DNA of 64,000 bases from Sediminibacillus massiliensis (GCF_900156915.1 NZ_LT732535.1:1592135-1656134); one strand, 5' to 3'; shown: positions 1 through 8,919, counted from the stretch's first letter. Notes: generated by a model not told the origin, from the sequence alone. A program made the numbers and translations.

Positions 1-100
1 ATTTTTCCGTAGCGTGGGCTTAGCATTAAATCCGAATTGGATGATAGGAAGCCACACTGGAGTTATGTCACGGTTTATGATTTTTGTGGAAAAGGAAAAA
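1..100 (+). repeat. Interspersed non-coding repeat, right end, cut by window start
   Basis: The stretch carries the right-hand part of the repeat family seen again near 19.2, 30.2 and 63.4 kb: a TTTTCCGTAGCG block, then a GGATGATAGGAAG-CACAC block, then TTATGTCACGGTTTATG at the terminus. It sits just upstream of the msrA gene and has no coding signal of its own. The left part lies outside the window. Confidence 0.75.
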
Positions 101-159
101 AGTATTGTGGGCAATAAAGGTAGTATTATGTTTTATTTGGCTAAAAAGGAGTGGAAAAG

Positions 160-813
160 ATGGGTAATTTTAATCCTGTTTTTAATGAGGACGAGCTTCA
201 GACTGCCACACTCGGCATGGGCTGATTTTGGGGGACGGATGCCCGGTTCGGGCACTTACCCGGAGTGATAAGCACACGGGTTGGTTATGCAGGTGGAACG
301 ACAGAAAAGCCAACCTACAAGCAAATGGGGGATCATACAGAGACCCTTGAGATCGATTTCGACCCTTCCATTATCTCTTTCACCGATATACTGGACGTAT
401 TTTGGAGAATTCATAATCCTAACCGCGGAAATTATCGTGGCCGGCAATATTTATCATTATTGCTATATCATAATGTCGATCAAAAGCGTACGATCAATGA
501 AAAAAAAGCTGAATTGGAGAAAGATTCACCAGAAGAAATAAGAACAGAAATTGCTGCTTATAACGGTTTTACATTAGCGGAGGAACGACACCAGAAGTAC
601 TTTCTGAAACGTTATCCGAATGCGATAGAACAGATGTCAGAACTATTCCCCAACAAAGATGAATTCCTACAAGCCACTATCACAGCGAGGCTGAATGGTT
701 TCGTCAAAGGCTACTGCAGGATGTCCGATTTGAGGGAAGAAATCTCCAACTGGCCCATAGACGAAGATTCAAAACGGATCCTGTTTACTTCTTTGTCAAA
801 TATCCGCTGGTAA
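160..813 (+). CDS. msrA: Peptide-methionine (S)-S-oxide reductase MsrA, probable selenoprotein (in-frame TGA at catalytic position)
   Basis: MsrA reduces methionine-S-sulfoxide in proteins using a catalytic Cys in a GCFW(G) motif. Reading from ATG 160 (AAGGAG at 149-154) gives a 217-residue protein beginning MGNFNPVFNEDELQ. The motif reads G-(TGA)-F-W-G, so codon 22 (223-225) is TGA where the family has Cys. Downstream family blocks follow without any further disruption: RVGYAGGTTEKPTY, GDHTETLEIDF, HNPNRGNYRGRQY and a single Cys at about residue 186. A hairpin of bacterial SECIS geometry starts just after the TGA. The GTG at 265 would give a protein lacking the active site and has no RBS, so I reject it as the start. 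A terminator follows at 823. The alternative is a point-mutated pseudogene; the selenocysteine machinery (selA, selB, selC, selD) is not in this window. Confidence 0.8.
229..261 (+). promoter_or_regulatory. Candidate bacterial SECIS hairpin downstream of the msrA TGA
   Basis: A 6-bp perfect stem, TGCCCG (240-245) with CGGGCA (249-254), closes a GTT apical loop. A weaker lower stem pairs GGG at 232-234 with CCC at 259-261. The loop begins 20 nt after the TGA and its first base is G, which fits the known bacterial pattern (small apical loop with conserved G, about 16-37 nt from UGA). The fold was done by eye; SelB binding is inferred. Confidence 0.6.
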
Positions 814-822
814 ACCAAATAG

Positions 823-851
823 AAACCTGTGCCTTTTTGGGGCACAGGTTT
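823..851 (+). terminator. Rho-independent terminator after msrA
   Basis: AAACCTGTGCC (823-833) pairs with GGCACAGGTTT (841-851), followed by TTC. It lies between the convergent msrA and metal-ATPase genes. The A-rich left flank could also serve the minus-strand gene ending at 855. Confidence 0.8.
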
Positions 852-854
852 TCT

Positions 855-2786
855 TTATCCTCTAAGAAGCCGTAGACCATTTAAAATAACCAAAATAGTG
901 CTGCCCTCATGGCCGATTACTCCTAAAGGAAGGTCTAAAAACTGTGTAAAGTTACCAGTAATCAGTAGCAGAATCACAGCAATAGAGAAAACAATATTCT
1001 GCTTTACAACCTTGTTCATCCGTTTAGATAAGTCCATTGCTTTAGCAATTCTTGGCAAGTCGTTCTTCATCAAAACAACATCTGCCGTTTCCAATGCCAC
1101 ATCTGTCCCGCCACCCATTGCTACACCAATATCGGCGGCCGCCAAAGCCGGGGCGTCATTAATGCCATCCCCAACCATTCCTACACTGCCAAAGCGCTGC
1201 TTCAATTGTTTCATTTCTTTAACTTTCTGGTCCGGCATGCAATTTGCCACATAGTGGTCTATTCCAGCTTCACCAGCAATGGCTTTAGCAGTTATTTCAT
1301 TGTCACCAGTGAGCATCACCGTACATATCCCCTGTTTTTTCAAGGATGCAATCGCTTGTTTGGTTTCCTGGCGTATTGTATCCTTTAACCCGATTAAGCC
1401 GGCAACTCCTTGTTCATCCAAAATAGTAACAATGGTTTTCCCCTCTTCCGCAAGCTTGTTGGAAATGGTGTTCCATCGTTCATATTCTTGAGCTGGTTCG
1501 GGAAGAAAATCTTTTCCTACCTTCCACAGCCGGCCATCCACATGGGCAGTTATCCCTTTTCCGGATATTTCATTCACATTCAAAGCTTCCTTCATGGCAA
1601 TATCTTGTTTTTCCGTATAATGTACAATGGCTTTGGCTAATGGATGATTGGATTGCTTTTCTATCGCTTGAATCGCAGACAATATAGTATCTTCTTCATT
1701 TTGGTCCCTTAAGTGGACATCTGTCACAACGGGCGTTCCATTAGTAAGTGTTCCTGTTTTGTCAAATGCAACCGCCTTGACTTGGGAAAGGTTTTCCAGA
1801 TGGATACCGCCTTTGAATAACACACCTTTTCGTGCGCTATTTGAAATGGCCGAAAGGGTTGCCGGCATGATTGAAGCCACCAATGCGCAAGGAGACGCGA
1901 CTACAAGCAAAATCATGGCCCGGTACACTGTTTCCTGCCACGGCCACCCTAATAATAAAGGAGGGAAGATCATCATTGAGGCCACAATGGCAAGTACTAC
2001 GTTTACATAGCTTCCTTCAAATTTTTCAATAAATAATTGCGAAGGTGACTTTTCACTTTGGGCTGTGTGTACTAAGTCAATGATTTTCTGAAAAAGAGTT
2101 TCTCCCGACTTTTTTGTGACAGCAATAAGGATTGCTCCATTCTGATTAACTGTTCCTGCAAACACTTCAGCATCTACCTGTTTGGGCACAGGCAAAGACT
2201 CCCCAGTTATGGTACTCTCGTCAATATTCGTTTTACCTTCCACAATAGTCCCATCCGCAGGCACCCGCTCGCCGGCTTTAATCTTAACAAGGTCGCCGAT
2301 ATGGAGCCTGTCAACAGGGACAACCACTTCTCTGCCCCCTGTGATTTTTAATGCCGTCTCTGGCTGAAGGTCCATTAAAGAAGAAATTTCTTTCTGGCTT
2401 TTGTTCAATGTATATGTTTCTAAAGCACCACTCAACGCAAAGATAAAAATCAAAACTGCCCCTTCCGTCCAGTATCCAATCAATGCTGAACCCGCTGCAG
2501 CCAAGATCATTAACATCTCTACATTGAGCTTCCGTTCTTCTATAGTTGCTGTAATGCCTTCTTTTCCCTTGGCATAACCACCGATTATGAAAGCAGCCAA
2601 ATGAAACAAAACAAACATCGTCTCATTCAATCGTCCTTCCAGCGACCATGCAGCGAGTACCAACATACCACTTGACAACGCAGCAATTAATTCCCCGTGT
2701 TTCTTCACTTGTTCCATAAAATGCATATTTTTATGCGGGTAGTGATCCTTTTCCGGAGTTGTATAAACCCGTGCTTCTACTGACAT
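855..2786 (-). CDS. pfeT: P1B-4 type heavy-metal transporting ATPase (Fe/Co/Zn efflux, PfeT/ZosA-like)
   Basis: The protein (about 643 aa) is a P-type ATPase with TGES (about residue 195), the phosphorylation motif DKTGTLTNG (about 342), GDGINDAPAL, and a membrane SPCALV motif (about 298) rather than CPC. The last membrane segment has HEGST, which together with SPC marks the P1B-4 class that exports Fe2+, Co2+ or Zn2+. There is no N-terminal HMA domain, only a His-rich stretch (HYPHKNMH). In B. subtilis the counterpart PfeT/ZosA belongs to the PerR regulon, and a PerR-like box lies upstream here. I chose ATG 2786 behind GAGGGGG; a TTG at 2795 is too close to that RBS. Exact metal is inferred. 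Confidence 0.85.
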   Translation of the reverse strand: MSVEARVYTTPEKDHYPHKNMHFMEQVKKHGELIAALSSGMLVLAAWSLEGRLNETMFVLFHLAAFIIGGYAKGKEGITATIEERKLNVEMLMILAAAGSALIGYWTEGAVLIFIFALSGALETYTLNKSQKEISSLMDLQPETALKITGGREVVVPVDRLHIGDLVKIKAGERVPADGTIVEGKTNIDESTITGESLPVPKQVDAEVFAGTVNQNGAILIAVTKKSGETLFQKIIDLVHTAQSEKSPSQLFIEKFEGSYVNVVLAIVASMMIFPPLLLGWPWQETVYRAMILLVVASPCALVASIMPATLSAISNSARKGVLFKGGIHLENLSQVKAVAFDKTGTLTNGTPVVTDVHLRDQNEEDTILSAIQAIEKQSNHPLAKAIVHYTEKQDIAMKEALNVNEISGKGITAHVDGRLWKVGKDFLPEPAQEYERWNTISNKLAEEGKTIVTILDEQGVAGLIGLKDTIRQETKQAIASLKKQGICTVMLTGDNEITAKAIAGEAGIDHYVANCMPDQKVKEMKQLKQRFGSVGMVGDGINDAPALAAADIGVAMGGGTDVALETADVVLMKNDLPRIAKAMDLSKRMNKVVKQNIVFSIAVILLLITGNFTQFLDLPLGVIGHEGSTILVILNGLRLLRG

Positions 2787-2805
2787 TTTTCTCAATTCCC
2801 CCTCT

Positions 2806-2836
2806 CTAATTGAGAATGAAAACCAACCTCAATTAG
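2806..2836. repeat. Inverted repeat in the 5' region of the metal ATPase gene
   Basis: CTAATTGAG (2806-2814) and CTCAATTAG (2828-2836) form a perfect 9-bp inverted repeat with a 13-nt gap, between the PerR-like box and the start codon. It may be an operator or a leader hairpin; nothing decides between them. Confidence 0.55.
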
Positions 2837-2870
2837 TATTTACAGACATTTGGTTCAATTGGTTATTTAT

Positions 2871-2885
2871 TTATAATAATTTTAA
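2871..2885. promoter_or_regulatory. PerR-like box
   Basis: TTATAATAATTTTAA differs by one base from the PerR consensus TTATAATnATTATAA. It lies about 85 bp upstream of the metal ATPase. PerR control would connect peroxide stress, iron export and the neighbouring msrA. Confidence 0.7.
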
Positions 2886-2963
2886 AGTAGTATGTATTAT
2901 TATATTATCATAAGTTGCTAATTAGTCAACAACATTTACTCTCTCTTTTATGACATAAAAAAA

Positions 2964-2990
2964 CAGCTCTGGAATTAAATCTCCAGAACT
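2964..2990 (-). terminator. Terminator of the MFS gene at 3006
   Basis: On the minus strand AGTTCTGGAG pairs with TTCCAGAGCT across a short loop and is followed by a run of seven T. It ends the 3006-4418 gene. Confidence 0.75.
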
Positions 2991-3005
2991 GATTTTTGCT
3001 AGTTG

Positions 3006-4418
3006 TTATTCAATTGTTTGCACTTCCTCTTGCTCTGCCCGTCTGTTCTTTACAAAGAAAGATAAAATCAGTCCGATCAATGACAACAATGAAACAACGA
3101 CAAAAGCAATATTAGCTCCATAAATGCCGGGATTGGCTATCTCGGCACGTCCTTGTGCAGCTTCCTCCGTTGTAGTCATGACTGTGACAAGAATAGCAGT
3201 ACCAACAGAAGCCGCAATCATTCGCATGGTATTGTCCATTGCTGCTCCGTGGGGGATAAGTCTCTTTGGAAGCTGATTTAATCCGGCAGTCGCGATAGGC
3301 ATCAGAACCATGGAAAGACCAAACATCCTTACACTATACATGACGGTAATAAAGGCAAATGATGTATCGGTATCAAGATTCGCAAACGCAAAGGAAGATG
3401 AAGTTATGATTATCAGACCAGTGATGGCAAGCCATCGTGCTCCGATTTTATCAAAAATCCTGCCTGTTACCGGGGACATAAATCCAGTTATCAATGCTCC
3501 AGGAAGTAAAGCAAGCCCTGCTTCAAACGCCGTAAAGTCTCTCATATTCTGCATATAAAGCGGAATGATCGTTTCTACGCCAATTAAACCCATAAAAACA
3601 ATCATGCCAATAACTACAGCGAGCGGGAAAATAGAATACTTAAACACCCTGAATTCAAGCATGGGATGCTCCATCCGCAACTGTCTGATTATAAAGGCTA
3701 TCAGGGCTGCGACTCCAGCTCCAAGGGCCAATAAAGTCCATTGAGACGTCCATCCATAATTTCCGGCACAGGTAAAGCCGTAAAGCAGTCCGCCAAATCC
3801 AAAAGAAGACAGAATGATGGAAAGAACATCAACCTTAGGCTTGGTTACTTCAGTGACATTTTTAAGTGCGAAAGCAGCAATAAGGATATCGATCAATGCA
3901 ATCGGAAGAATAATAAAGAACAATAATCTCCAAGAGTAGTGGGAGGTCACCCACCCGGATAGTGCGGGTCCTATTGCAGGTGCGAACGATATTACGAGTC
4001 CGATCAAGCCCATCGCCGACCCGCGCTTATTAACCGGAAATATCATTAAAAACACGGTCTGCATAAGTGGAAGCATGACCCCGGCACCTGCAGATTGAAT
4101 TACTCTGCCAAGCAGTAACACTTGGAAGTTTGGTGCAATGCCACCGACAAGAGTACCGAATGCAAAAACACTCATTGCCGTAATGAACAACTGTCTTGTC
4201 GTAAAACGCTCAAGCAGAAAGGCACTGACAGGTATCATGATTCCGTTGACAAGCATAAACACGGTCGTTAACCATTGTGCAGAATTTGCTGTAATATTCA
4301 TTTCGTGCATAATCGGCGGGATTGCTGTGATCATCAATGTTTGATTCAAAATGGCAATAAATGCCCCAGCCAGCAGCAGTGTAACAATTGTCTTTTGATT
4401 CAGATTTTCTGTATTCAT
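3006..4418 (-). CDS. MFS drug:H+ antiporter, DHA2 (EmrB/QacA/LmrB) family
   Basis: A 470-residue integral membrane protein with about 14 hydrophobic segments, the size and pattern of DHA2 exporters. The early block GAFIAILNQTLMITAIPPIM and the motif-C region ISFAPAIGPALSGWV are typical of LmrB/EmrB antiporters, which expel lincosamides, dyes or other hydrophobic drugs by proton exchange. The C-terminal tail is charged and cytoplasmic. GGAG lies 12 nt upstream of ATG 4418. It is a single-gene unit bounded by terminators, with no local regulator adjoining. Substrate cannot be deduced. Confidence 0.85.
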   Translation of the reverse strand: MNTENLNQKTIVTLLLAGAFIAILNQTLMITAIPPIMHEMNITANSAQWLTTVFMLVNGIMIPVSAFLLERFTTRQLFITAMSVFAFGTLVGGIAPNFQVLLLGRVIQSAGAGVMLPLMQTVFLMIFPVNKRGSAMGLIGLVISFAPAIGPALSGWVTSHYSWRLLFFIILPIALIDILIAAFALKNVTEVTKPKVDVLSIILSSFGFGGLLYGFTCAGNYGWTSQWTLLALGAGVAALIAFIIRQLRMEHPMLEFRVFKYSIFPLAVVIGMIVFMGLIGVETIIPLYMQNMRDFTAFEAGLALLPGALITGFMSPVTGRIFDKIGARWLAITGLIIITSSSFAFANLDTDTSFAFITVMYSVRMFGLSMVLMPIATAGLNQLPKRLIPHGAAMDNTMRMIAASVGTAILVTVMTTTEEAAQGRAEIANPGIYGANIAFVVVSLLSLIGLILSFFVKNRRAEQEEVQTIE

Positions 4419-4529
4419 TTCTTTCTAAATCTCCATTCTTATCCTGTCTATGAATTTAATTAATTTATCCATTATACAAAGATACATTAATTTCCCTTAT
4501 TAATCTATTAATCAATCTCCATAAAAAAA

Positions 4530-4558
4530 CCGCCTTCAGCAGTTTATGCTGAAGGCGG
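4530..4558 (-). terminator. Strong terminator of the symporter gene
   Basis: CCGCCTTCAGCA and TGCTGAAGGCGG form a 12-bp perfect stem with a 5-nt loop; seven A on the plus strand give the U-run for minus-strand transcripts. Confidence 0.9.
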
Positions 4559-4580
4559 CTTTCTCTATTCCTGTTCACCG

Positions 4581-5813
4581 CTAGGAGACAGTTCTTTCCG
4601 ATTCTGTTCCGTGTTTCCGCTCACTTTCGGCGACTACCACAGCACATGCTGCATCGCCTGTAATGTTTAGAGAAGTACGGAGCATATCGAGCAGGCGGTC
4701 AATTCCGATAATCAGCGCTATTCCTTCCACTGGTAGTGATACCTGATTCAACACCATCGCAAGCATGATCAAGCCCACTCCCGGTACACCGGCCGTCCCT
4801 ATACTTGCCAGCACAGCAGTTAGAACAACCATCAGTAATTGGGTAAAAGATAAGTCCGTAGAATAAACCTGGGCAATAAACACAGTAGCCACACCTTGCA
4901 TGATGGCCGTTCCATCCATATTGATGGTAGCCCCTAAAGGTTGGACAAAGCTGCTAATCGGTTTTGGCACTTTTAAATTTTCCTGAGCGGTTTTCATAGA
5001 GATTGGTAAAGTGGCACCGCTGCTGGACGTACTGAAAGCCACAGTCATAGCCGGGAAAAATCCTTTGAAGAAAGTGACAGGATTCATTTTACCAAGCATG
5101 GACACCGCTGAACCGTAAGTCACAATAGCATGAATGAACAATCCCGCTATAACAACCAGCATGTAGGAGGCCATGGCCTTGGCACCATCAAGTCCCATTG
5201 TGCCGATAGCAGAGGCCAGTAAACCGAATGCTCCATATGGTGCAAACTTCATGATAAGATTCACAAGGAACATCATTATGTCGTTACCTTGTTCAATGAC
5301 ACGATGTACAGCCTCTGTTTTTTTACCGAGCATAGCCAAAGCCAGGCCGACAAAAATGGAAAAAGCGATGATTTGCAGCATGTTCCCTTCTGTCATGGAT
5401 TGGACGGGGTTAGTCGGAATAATATTGGTAAATGTTTCAATGACGGTAGGTGCTTCCGTGCTTTCATAACTTGCAGCTGAAGTATCGATCCCCGTATTCC
5501 CCGGTTGAAAAATATAAGCGAGCGCCAGGGCGATTGTGATGGCAATAGTAGTTGTAGCAAGGAAAAAGGCGATAGTCTTTCCGCCGATTCTTCCTAACTT
5601 TTTCGGATCCCCAAGAGAAGCTGTACCAAGGGTTATCGAAAAAAAGACAATGGGAACTACAAGCATTTTGATTAAGTTAAGAAAAATCGTACCAAGCGGG
5701 CTGAATAGATAACCATCAAGGGTCTCAAACAAATCAGGTGCAGTGAAGTGCAGCAGTAAACCAATTCCGGCGCCAAGCAACAGGCCGATAAAAATCTTTG
5801 ATGTCAAACTCAT
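4581..5813 (-). CDS. Dicarboxylate/amino acid:cation symporter (DAACS family, GltT/DctP-like)
   Basis: A 410-residue membrane protein carrying the hallmark motifs of glutamate/C4-dicarboxylate symporters: the serine-rich hairpin TSSSGATLP (about residue 260), the cation-binding NMDGT, the second hairpin SIGTAGVPG, and DRLLDMLRTSLNITGDA near the end. It takes up glutamate, aspartate or C4-dicarboxylates with Na+ or H+. ATG 5813 follows GGGGAGG at good spacing. A perfect cre site 24 bp upstream suggests repression by CcpA when sugar is plentiful. The adjacent two-component genes belong to the desaturase system rather than to this transporter. Confidence 0.9.
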   Translation of the reverse strand: MSLTSKIFIGLLLGAGIGLLLHFTAPDLFETLDGYLFSPLGTIFLNLIKMLVVPIVFFSITLGTASLGDPKKLGRIGGKTIAFFLATTTIAITIALALAYIFQPGNTGIDTSAASYESTEAPTVIETFTNIIPTNPVQSMTEGNMLQIIAFSIFVGLALAMLGKKTEAVHRVIEQGNDIMMFLVNLIMKFAPYGAFGLLASAIGTMGLDGAKAMASYMLVVIAGLFIHAIVTYGSAVSMLGKMNPVTFFKGFFPAMTVAFSTSSSGATLPISMKTAQENLKVPKPISSFVQPLGATINMDGTAIMQGVATVFIAQVYSTDLSFTQLLMVVLTAVLASIGTAGVPGVGLIMLAMVLNQVSLPVEGIALIIGIDRLLDMLRTSLNITGDAACAVVVAESERKHGTESERTVS

Positions 5814-5836
5814 CCGCTTACCTCCCCATTTTCATT

Positions 5837-5850
5837 TGAAAACGCTTACA
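5837..5850. promoter_or_regulatory. cre site (CcpA) upstream of the symporter
   Basis: TGAAAACGCTTACA matches the catabolite responsive element consensus TGWNANCGNTNWCA at every position. It is close to the start codon, consistent with catabolite repression. Confidence 0.85.
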
Positions 5851-5948
5851 ACATTTTCACTAACTAAGATATGATTCTTATTCAAAAAATATCCTAGTTA
5901 CCTAATTAATTCGGGGAGAATAACAAAAGAATGGAATTATTCTCTGGG

Positions 5949-6548
5949 CTATTTGAACCAACCCTTCTCCTTGAATCTTGATATGGCCTCGATTCTGTTA
6001 CTGACATCCAATTTATCCAATATGACAGAAATATAATTTCGGACGGTGCCGGTGGTAAGGTATAACTGGTTCGCTATTTCTTTGGTATTCTTTCCATCTG
6101 CCATTAATTTAATGACCTGTTCTTCTCTCTCTGTAAGTGGATTTTCTTCACCAAAAGCCAGATCTATTAACTCGGGAGCATATATTCTTCTGCCATCCAT
6201 AACGCCGCGGATTGACTTTGCCAACTCTTCACTGGGACTATCTTTAAGTAAATAGCCGCTCACACCAGCATTTCGGGCTCTTTCAAAGTAGCCTGATCTT
6301 GCAAATGTTGTTAGAATAATCACTTTACACGGACTTCCTTTAAGTTCCTCTGCTGCATCCAGCCCGCTCTTTACAGGCATTTCAATATCCATAATACAAA
6401 CATCGGGATTGTGCTTCCTGACCAGTGTTAATGCCTCCTCACCATTCCTCGCTTTACCGATGACTTCCATGTCGTCTTCCAAATTAAGAATCGATCCTAG
6501 AGCACCCAGGAGCATGCGTTGATCCTCAGCTATGACAATTTTAATCAC
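5949..6548 (-). CDS. desR: DesR, NarL-type response regulator of membrane fluidity
   Basis: This 199-residue protein has an N-terminal receiver domain with the phospho-acceptor in CIMDIEMP at D54, the same number as in B. subtilis DesR. It ends in a LuxR-type HTH (NPLTEREEQVIKLM through TTGTVRNYISVILDKL). I chose GTG 6548 behind GAGGAGG; the open frame upstream lies inside desK. The start overlaps the desK stop (GTGTGA), so the two are translationally coupled. Phosphorylated DesR activates the desaturase gene on cooling; candidate binding sites are at 8920-8956. Confidence 0.93.
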   Translation of the reverse strand: MIKIVIAEDQRMLLGALGSILNLEDDMEVIGKARNGEEALTLVRKHNPDVCIMDIEMPVKSGLDAAEELKGSPCKVIILTTFARSGYFERARNAGVSGYLLKDSPSEELAKSIRGVMDGRRIYAPELIDLAFGEENPLTEREEQVIKLMADGKNTKEIANQLYLTTGTVRNYISVILDKLDVSNRIEAISRFKEKGWFK

Positions 6549-7681
6549 ACCAATCCCTCCTCTTTTGGTTGCTTGATAACATGCGGTACACGTATATCCA
6601 GCACGGTCCATTCACCTGTTTCTATATGAAAACTGCCATTCACGAATTCCAGTCGTTCCCTCATACCGCGCAATCCATTGCCCTTGCCTATTTCGATTTG
6701 TTCTGGTATACCTATCCCATCGTCTTTGATTTTTAATAACAATTCCTCAGAAGATTGTCCAATGATTACTTTGCAATGTACTGCCTGACTGTGCTTGACC
6801 ACATTCGTAATTGCTTCCTTCAAACACATGCTTAATACATTTTCCACTAAAAGCGGGGTATTCTTAAGATCCGGACTACCTTCAATCACATAATTGATTT
6901 GGGCTGCATCCAGAATCTGCTTTACGTGAATAACTTCATCTCTTAATTTGTTACCTCTCATATTGGCTACCATTTCACGGACTTCTTTCAAAGCGGTTCT
7001 TGCAGTATCATTGATATCCTTCACCTCTTCCATGGCGGCGGCGGGACTCTTATAAATCAATTTTCCGGCTAAATCACTTTTCAAACCGATAAGGGAAAGT
7101 TTTTGTCCTAGTGTGTCATGCAAGTCGCGCGCGATCCTCTGACGCTCTTCCATGATCATCAATTGAGAAATTCTTTTATTGGCATTTTCAAGTTCGCCTT
7201 CTAGTTTTTCCCGTTTAATACGGTTGTACATATTGAACGGCAGCAGGATGACTCCTACAACACTAATAATGATAAAGGGCAATTGAGCCAAAAACATATC
7301 GCTCATATAAAAAAAAGCAATTGTTATAGCAGCAATCGTACTAACCAGATGGATGACATATAAAGTTAAAAATCCCCCTTTATGTTGAACATTTCCGATG
7401 AAGAAAGCCAAAAAAAGGGCCAGATAGACATAACCGAAAAACAAAGTCATTATGATACTGATGGTGATTTCAATACTTACCCACAAATAGACCGGCCACC
7501 CCTGTGATAAAAAGGATAACCTGTAAGCCGTAAAGAAAAGCAGTATCATTCCGATTCCCGCGATAATTTCCAATGTGGAAGATGTCCGAAGTAAGAAGTA
7601 AAAAGGCAGCATACAAAAGATTACCCATATGTATGTACTTAACCAAATATTTTTCGGTATTATTTGATACCAGTGTCGCAT
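6545..7681 (-). CDS. desK: DesK, membrane thermosensor histidine kinase
   Basis: A 378-residue kinase with about five transmembrane segments in the first 150 residues, a short coiled linker, a DHp domain with ERQRIARDLHDTLGQ and H188 as phospho-acceptor (same position as B. subtilis DesK), and a HATPase domain with DDGIGI and GNGLRGMRERLE. DesK senses membrane thickness/fluidity and phosphorylates DesR in the cold. The gene is separated from des by a terminator, so desK-desR likely have their own promoter. Confidence 0.95.
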   Translation of the reverse strand: MRHWYQIIPKNIWLSTYIWVIFCMLPFYFLLRTSSTLEIIAGIGMILLFFTAYRLSFLSQGWPVYLWVSIEITISIIMTLFFGYVYLALFLAFFIGNVQHKGGFLTLYVIHLVSTIAAITIAFFYMSDMFLAQLPFIIISVVGVILLPFNMYNRIKREKLEGELENANKRISQLMIMEERQRIARDLHDTLGQKLSLIGLKSDLAGKLIYKSPAAAMEEVKDINDTARTALKEVREMVANMRGNKLRDEVIHVKQILDAAQINYVIEGSPDLKNTPLLVENVLSMCLKEAITNVVKHSQAVHCKVIIGQSSEELLLKIKDDGIGIPEQIEIGKGNGLRGMRERLEFVNGSFHIETGEWTVLDIRVPHVIKQPKEEGLV

Positions 7682-7728
7682 AACCGTCTCCTCTTTAATT
7701 TGCTTTAATGATTATATCAGAAAAAAAT

Positions 7729-7757
7729 AAACCCTCCTAATCAGATTCAGAGGGTTT
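7729..7757 (-). terminator. Terminator between des and desK
   Basis: AAACCCTC and GAGGGTTT form an 8-bp stem, followed on the minus strand by a T-rich tract. It ends the desaturase transcript before desK. Confidence 0.75.
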
Positions 7758-7766
7758 AACTATTCT

Positions 7767-8828
7767 TTATTTTTCTATGCTTGGTTTGCCACTGCTGATG
7801 GAAATAGTGTTCCTTTGTAGTTTTCTTTTCAGCATCTTAACATCCTTGAACCTGACGAAGGTTTTGTTATCTTCGTCATACAACCGGAAACGAATGGATT
7901 CCAAACTAGACAATAGTGTAATGGTAGTAGCCTTCTGCAATGGCGGTGTAGATTCATGTGCTTTCTCTAAATAATAATTGGGTACACGTGGATTCAGATG
8001 ATGGACATGATGATATCCGATACTGCCAGTAATCCATTGTATGATTTTCGGTAGTTTATAATAGGAACTTCCATCCACCGCTGCTTTTACATAATCCCAT
8101 TCTTCTTCGTTTTCAAAGTACGAGTCTTCAAACTGATGCTGAACGTAAAACAGCCATATCCCAAGAGCTCCGGAAACGAAGAGTATGATGCCCTGAATTA
8201 ATACAAACGGCTGCCACCCTGTCACCCAGATGACAATAGCATAACTGATGGCGATCGAAGCATTTATCAAATATGTGTTCCATCTTTCTTTGGGCTTTGC
8301 TCCCTTTCGGTTAAACCGATTAGAGACCAAGAAAAGATATATCGGGCCCAATCCGAACATAACAATTGGATTTCGATAAAAACGGTAAGCCAGACGCTGC
8401 CAGAAGCCTGCCTCCACATACTCCTTCACCGTCATGATCCAGACATCGCCAGTCCCGCGCTTGTCCAGATTACTGCTTGTTGCGTGATGGATAGAATGAG
8501 CCCTCTTCCATTTTTCGAACGGGAAATGAGTGAGAATCCCTGTAATGGTTCCCAATAATCGATTTGCTTTTTTGTTTTTAAAAAATGACTGATGTGTGCA
8601 ATCATGGAAAATAATGAACATACGAACAACAAATCCAGCGGAAATGATCGCAAAAACTATCCCTAACAGGATCGAATAGTTCAAGCTTTGGTAGGCCAGT
8701 ATCCATAAAAGGAAAAAAGGCGGGATTGTGTTGATCAATTGGATGACACTTGTTTTCCCATTAGATTTCTCGAATGGTTTCACTTGTTTTCTAAGTTCTG
8801 CTTGTTTCTGGCGGTTTAGTTTGCTCAT
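7767..8828 (-). CDS. des: Delta-5 acyl-lipid desaturase Des
   Basis: A 353-residue membrane di-iron desaturase. Three histidine boxes are visible: HDCTHQ, HSIHHATS and HHVHHLNP, the classic H-rich iron ligands, separated by hydrophobic segments. It introduces cis double bonds in membrane phospholipid acyl chains to restore fluidity after cold shock. It sits directly upstream of desK-desR as in B. subtilis, and paired TGACATTT elements upstream fit DesR control. Start ATG 8828 has AGGAGG nearby. Confidence 0.95.
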   Translation of the reverse strand: MSKLNRQKQAELRKQVKPFEKSNGKTSVIQLINTIPPFFLLWILAYQSLNYSILLGIVFAIISAGFVVRMFIIFHDCTHQSFFKNKKANRLLGTITGILTHFPFEKWKRAHSIHHATSSNLDKRGTGDVWIMTVKEYVEAGFWQRLAYRFYRNPIVMFGLGPIYLFLVSNRFNRKGAKPKERWNTYLINASIAISYAIVIWVTGWQPFVLIQGIILFVSGALGIWLFYVQHQFEDSYFENEEEWDYVKAAVDGSSYYKLPKIIQWITGSIGYHHVHHLNPRVPNYYLEKAHESTPPLQKATTITLLSSLESIRFRLYDEDNKTFVRFKDVKMLKRKLQRNTISISSGKPSIEK

Positions 8829-8919
8829 GATTTCCTCCTAAAAACAGGATCGGAATCGACTGTTTCATATCTGAAATTTAATCTTAGTATTAGCTTAGAA
8901 AAAATGAGCATCCAATAAT

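Noticed and set aside
265..813. GTG-start 182-aa reading of msrA
   Set aside because: No RBS, and it lacks the conserved N-terminal active-site segment that is present in the same frame just upstream of the TGA.
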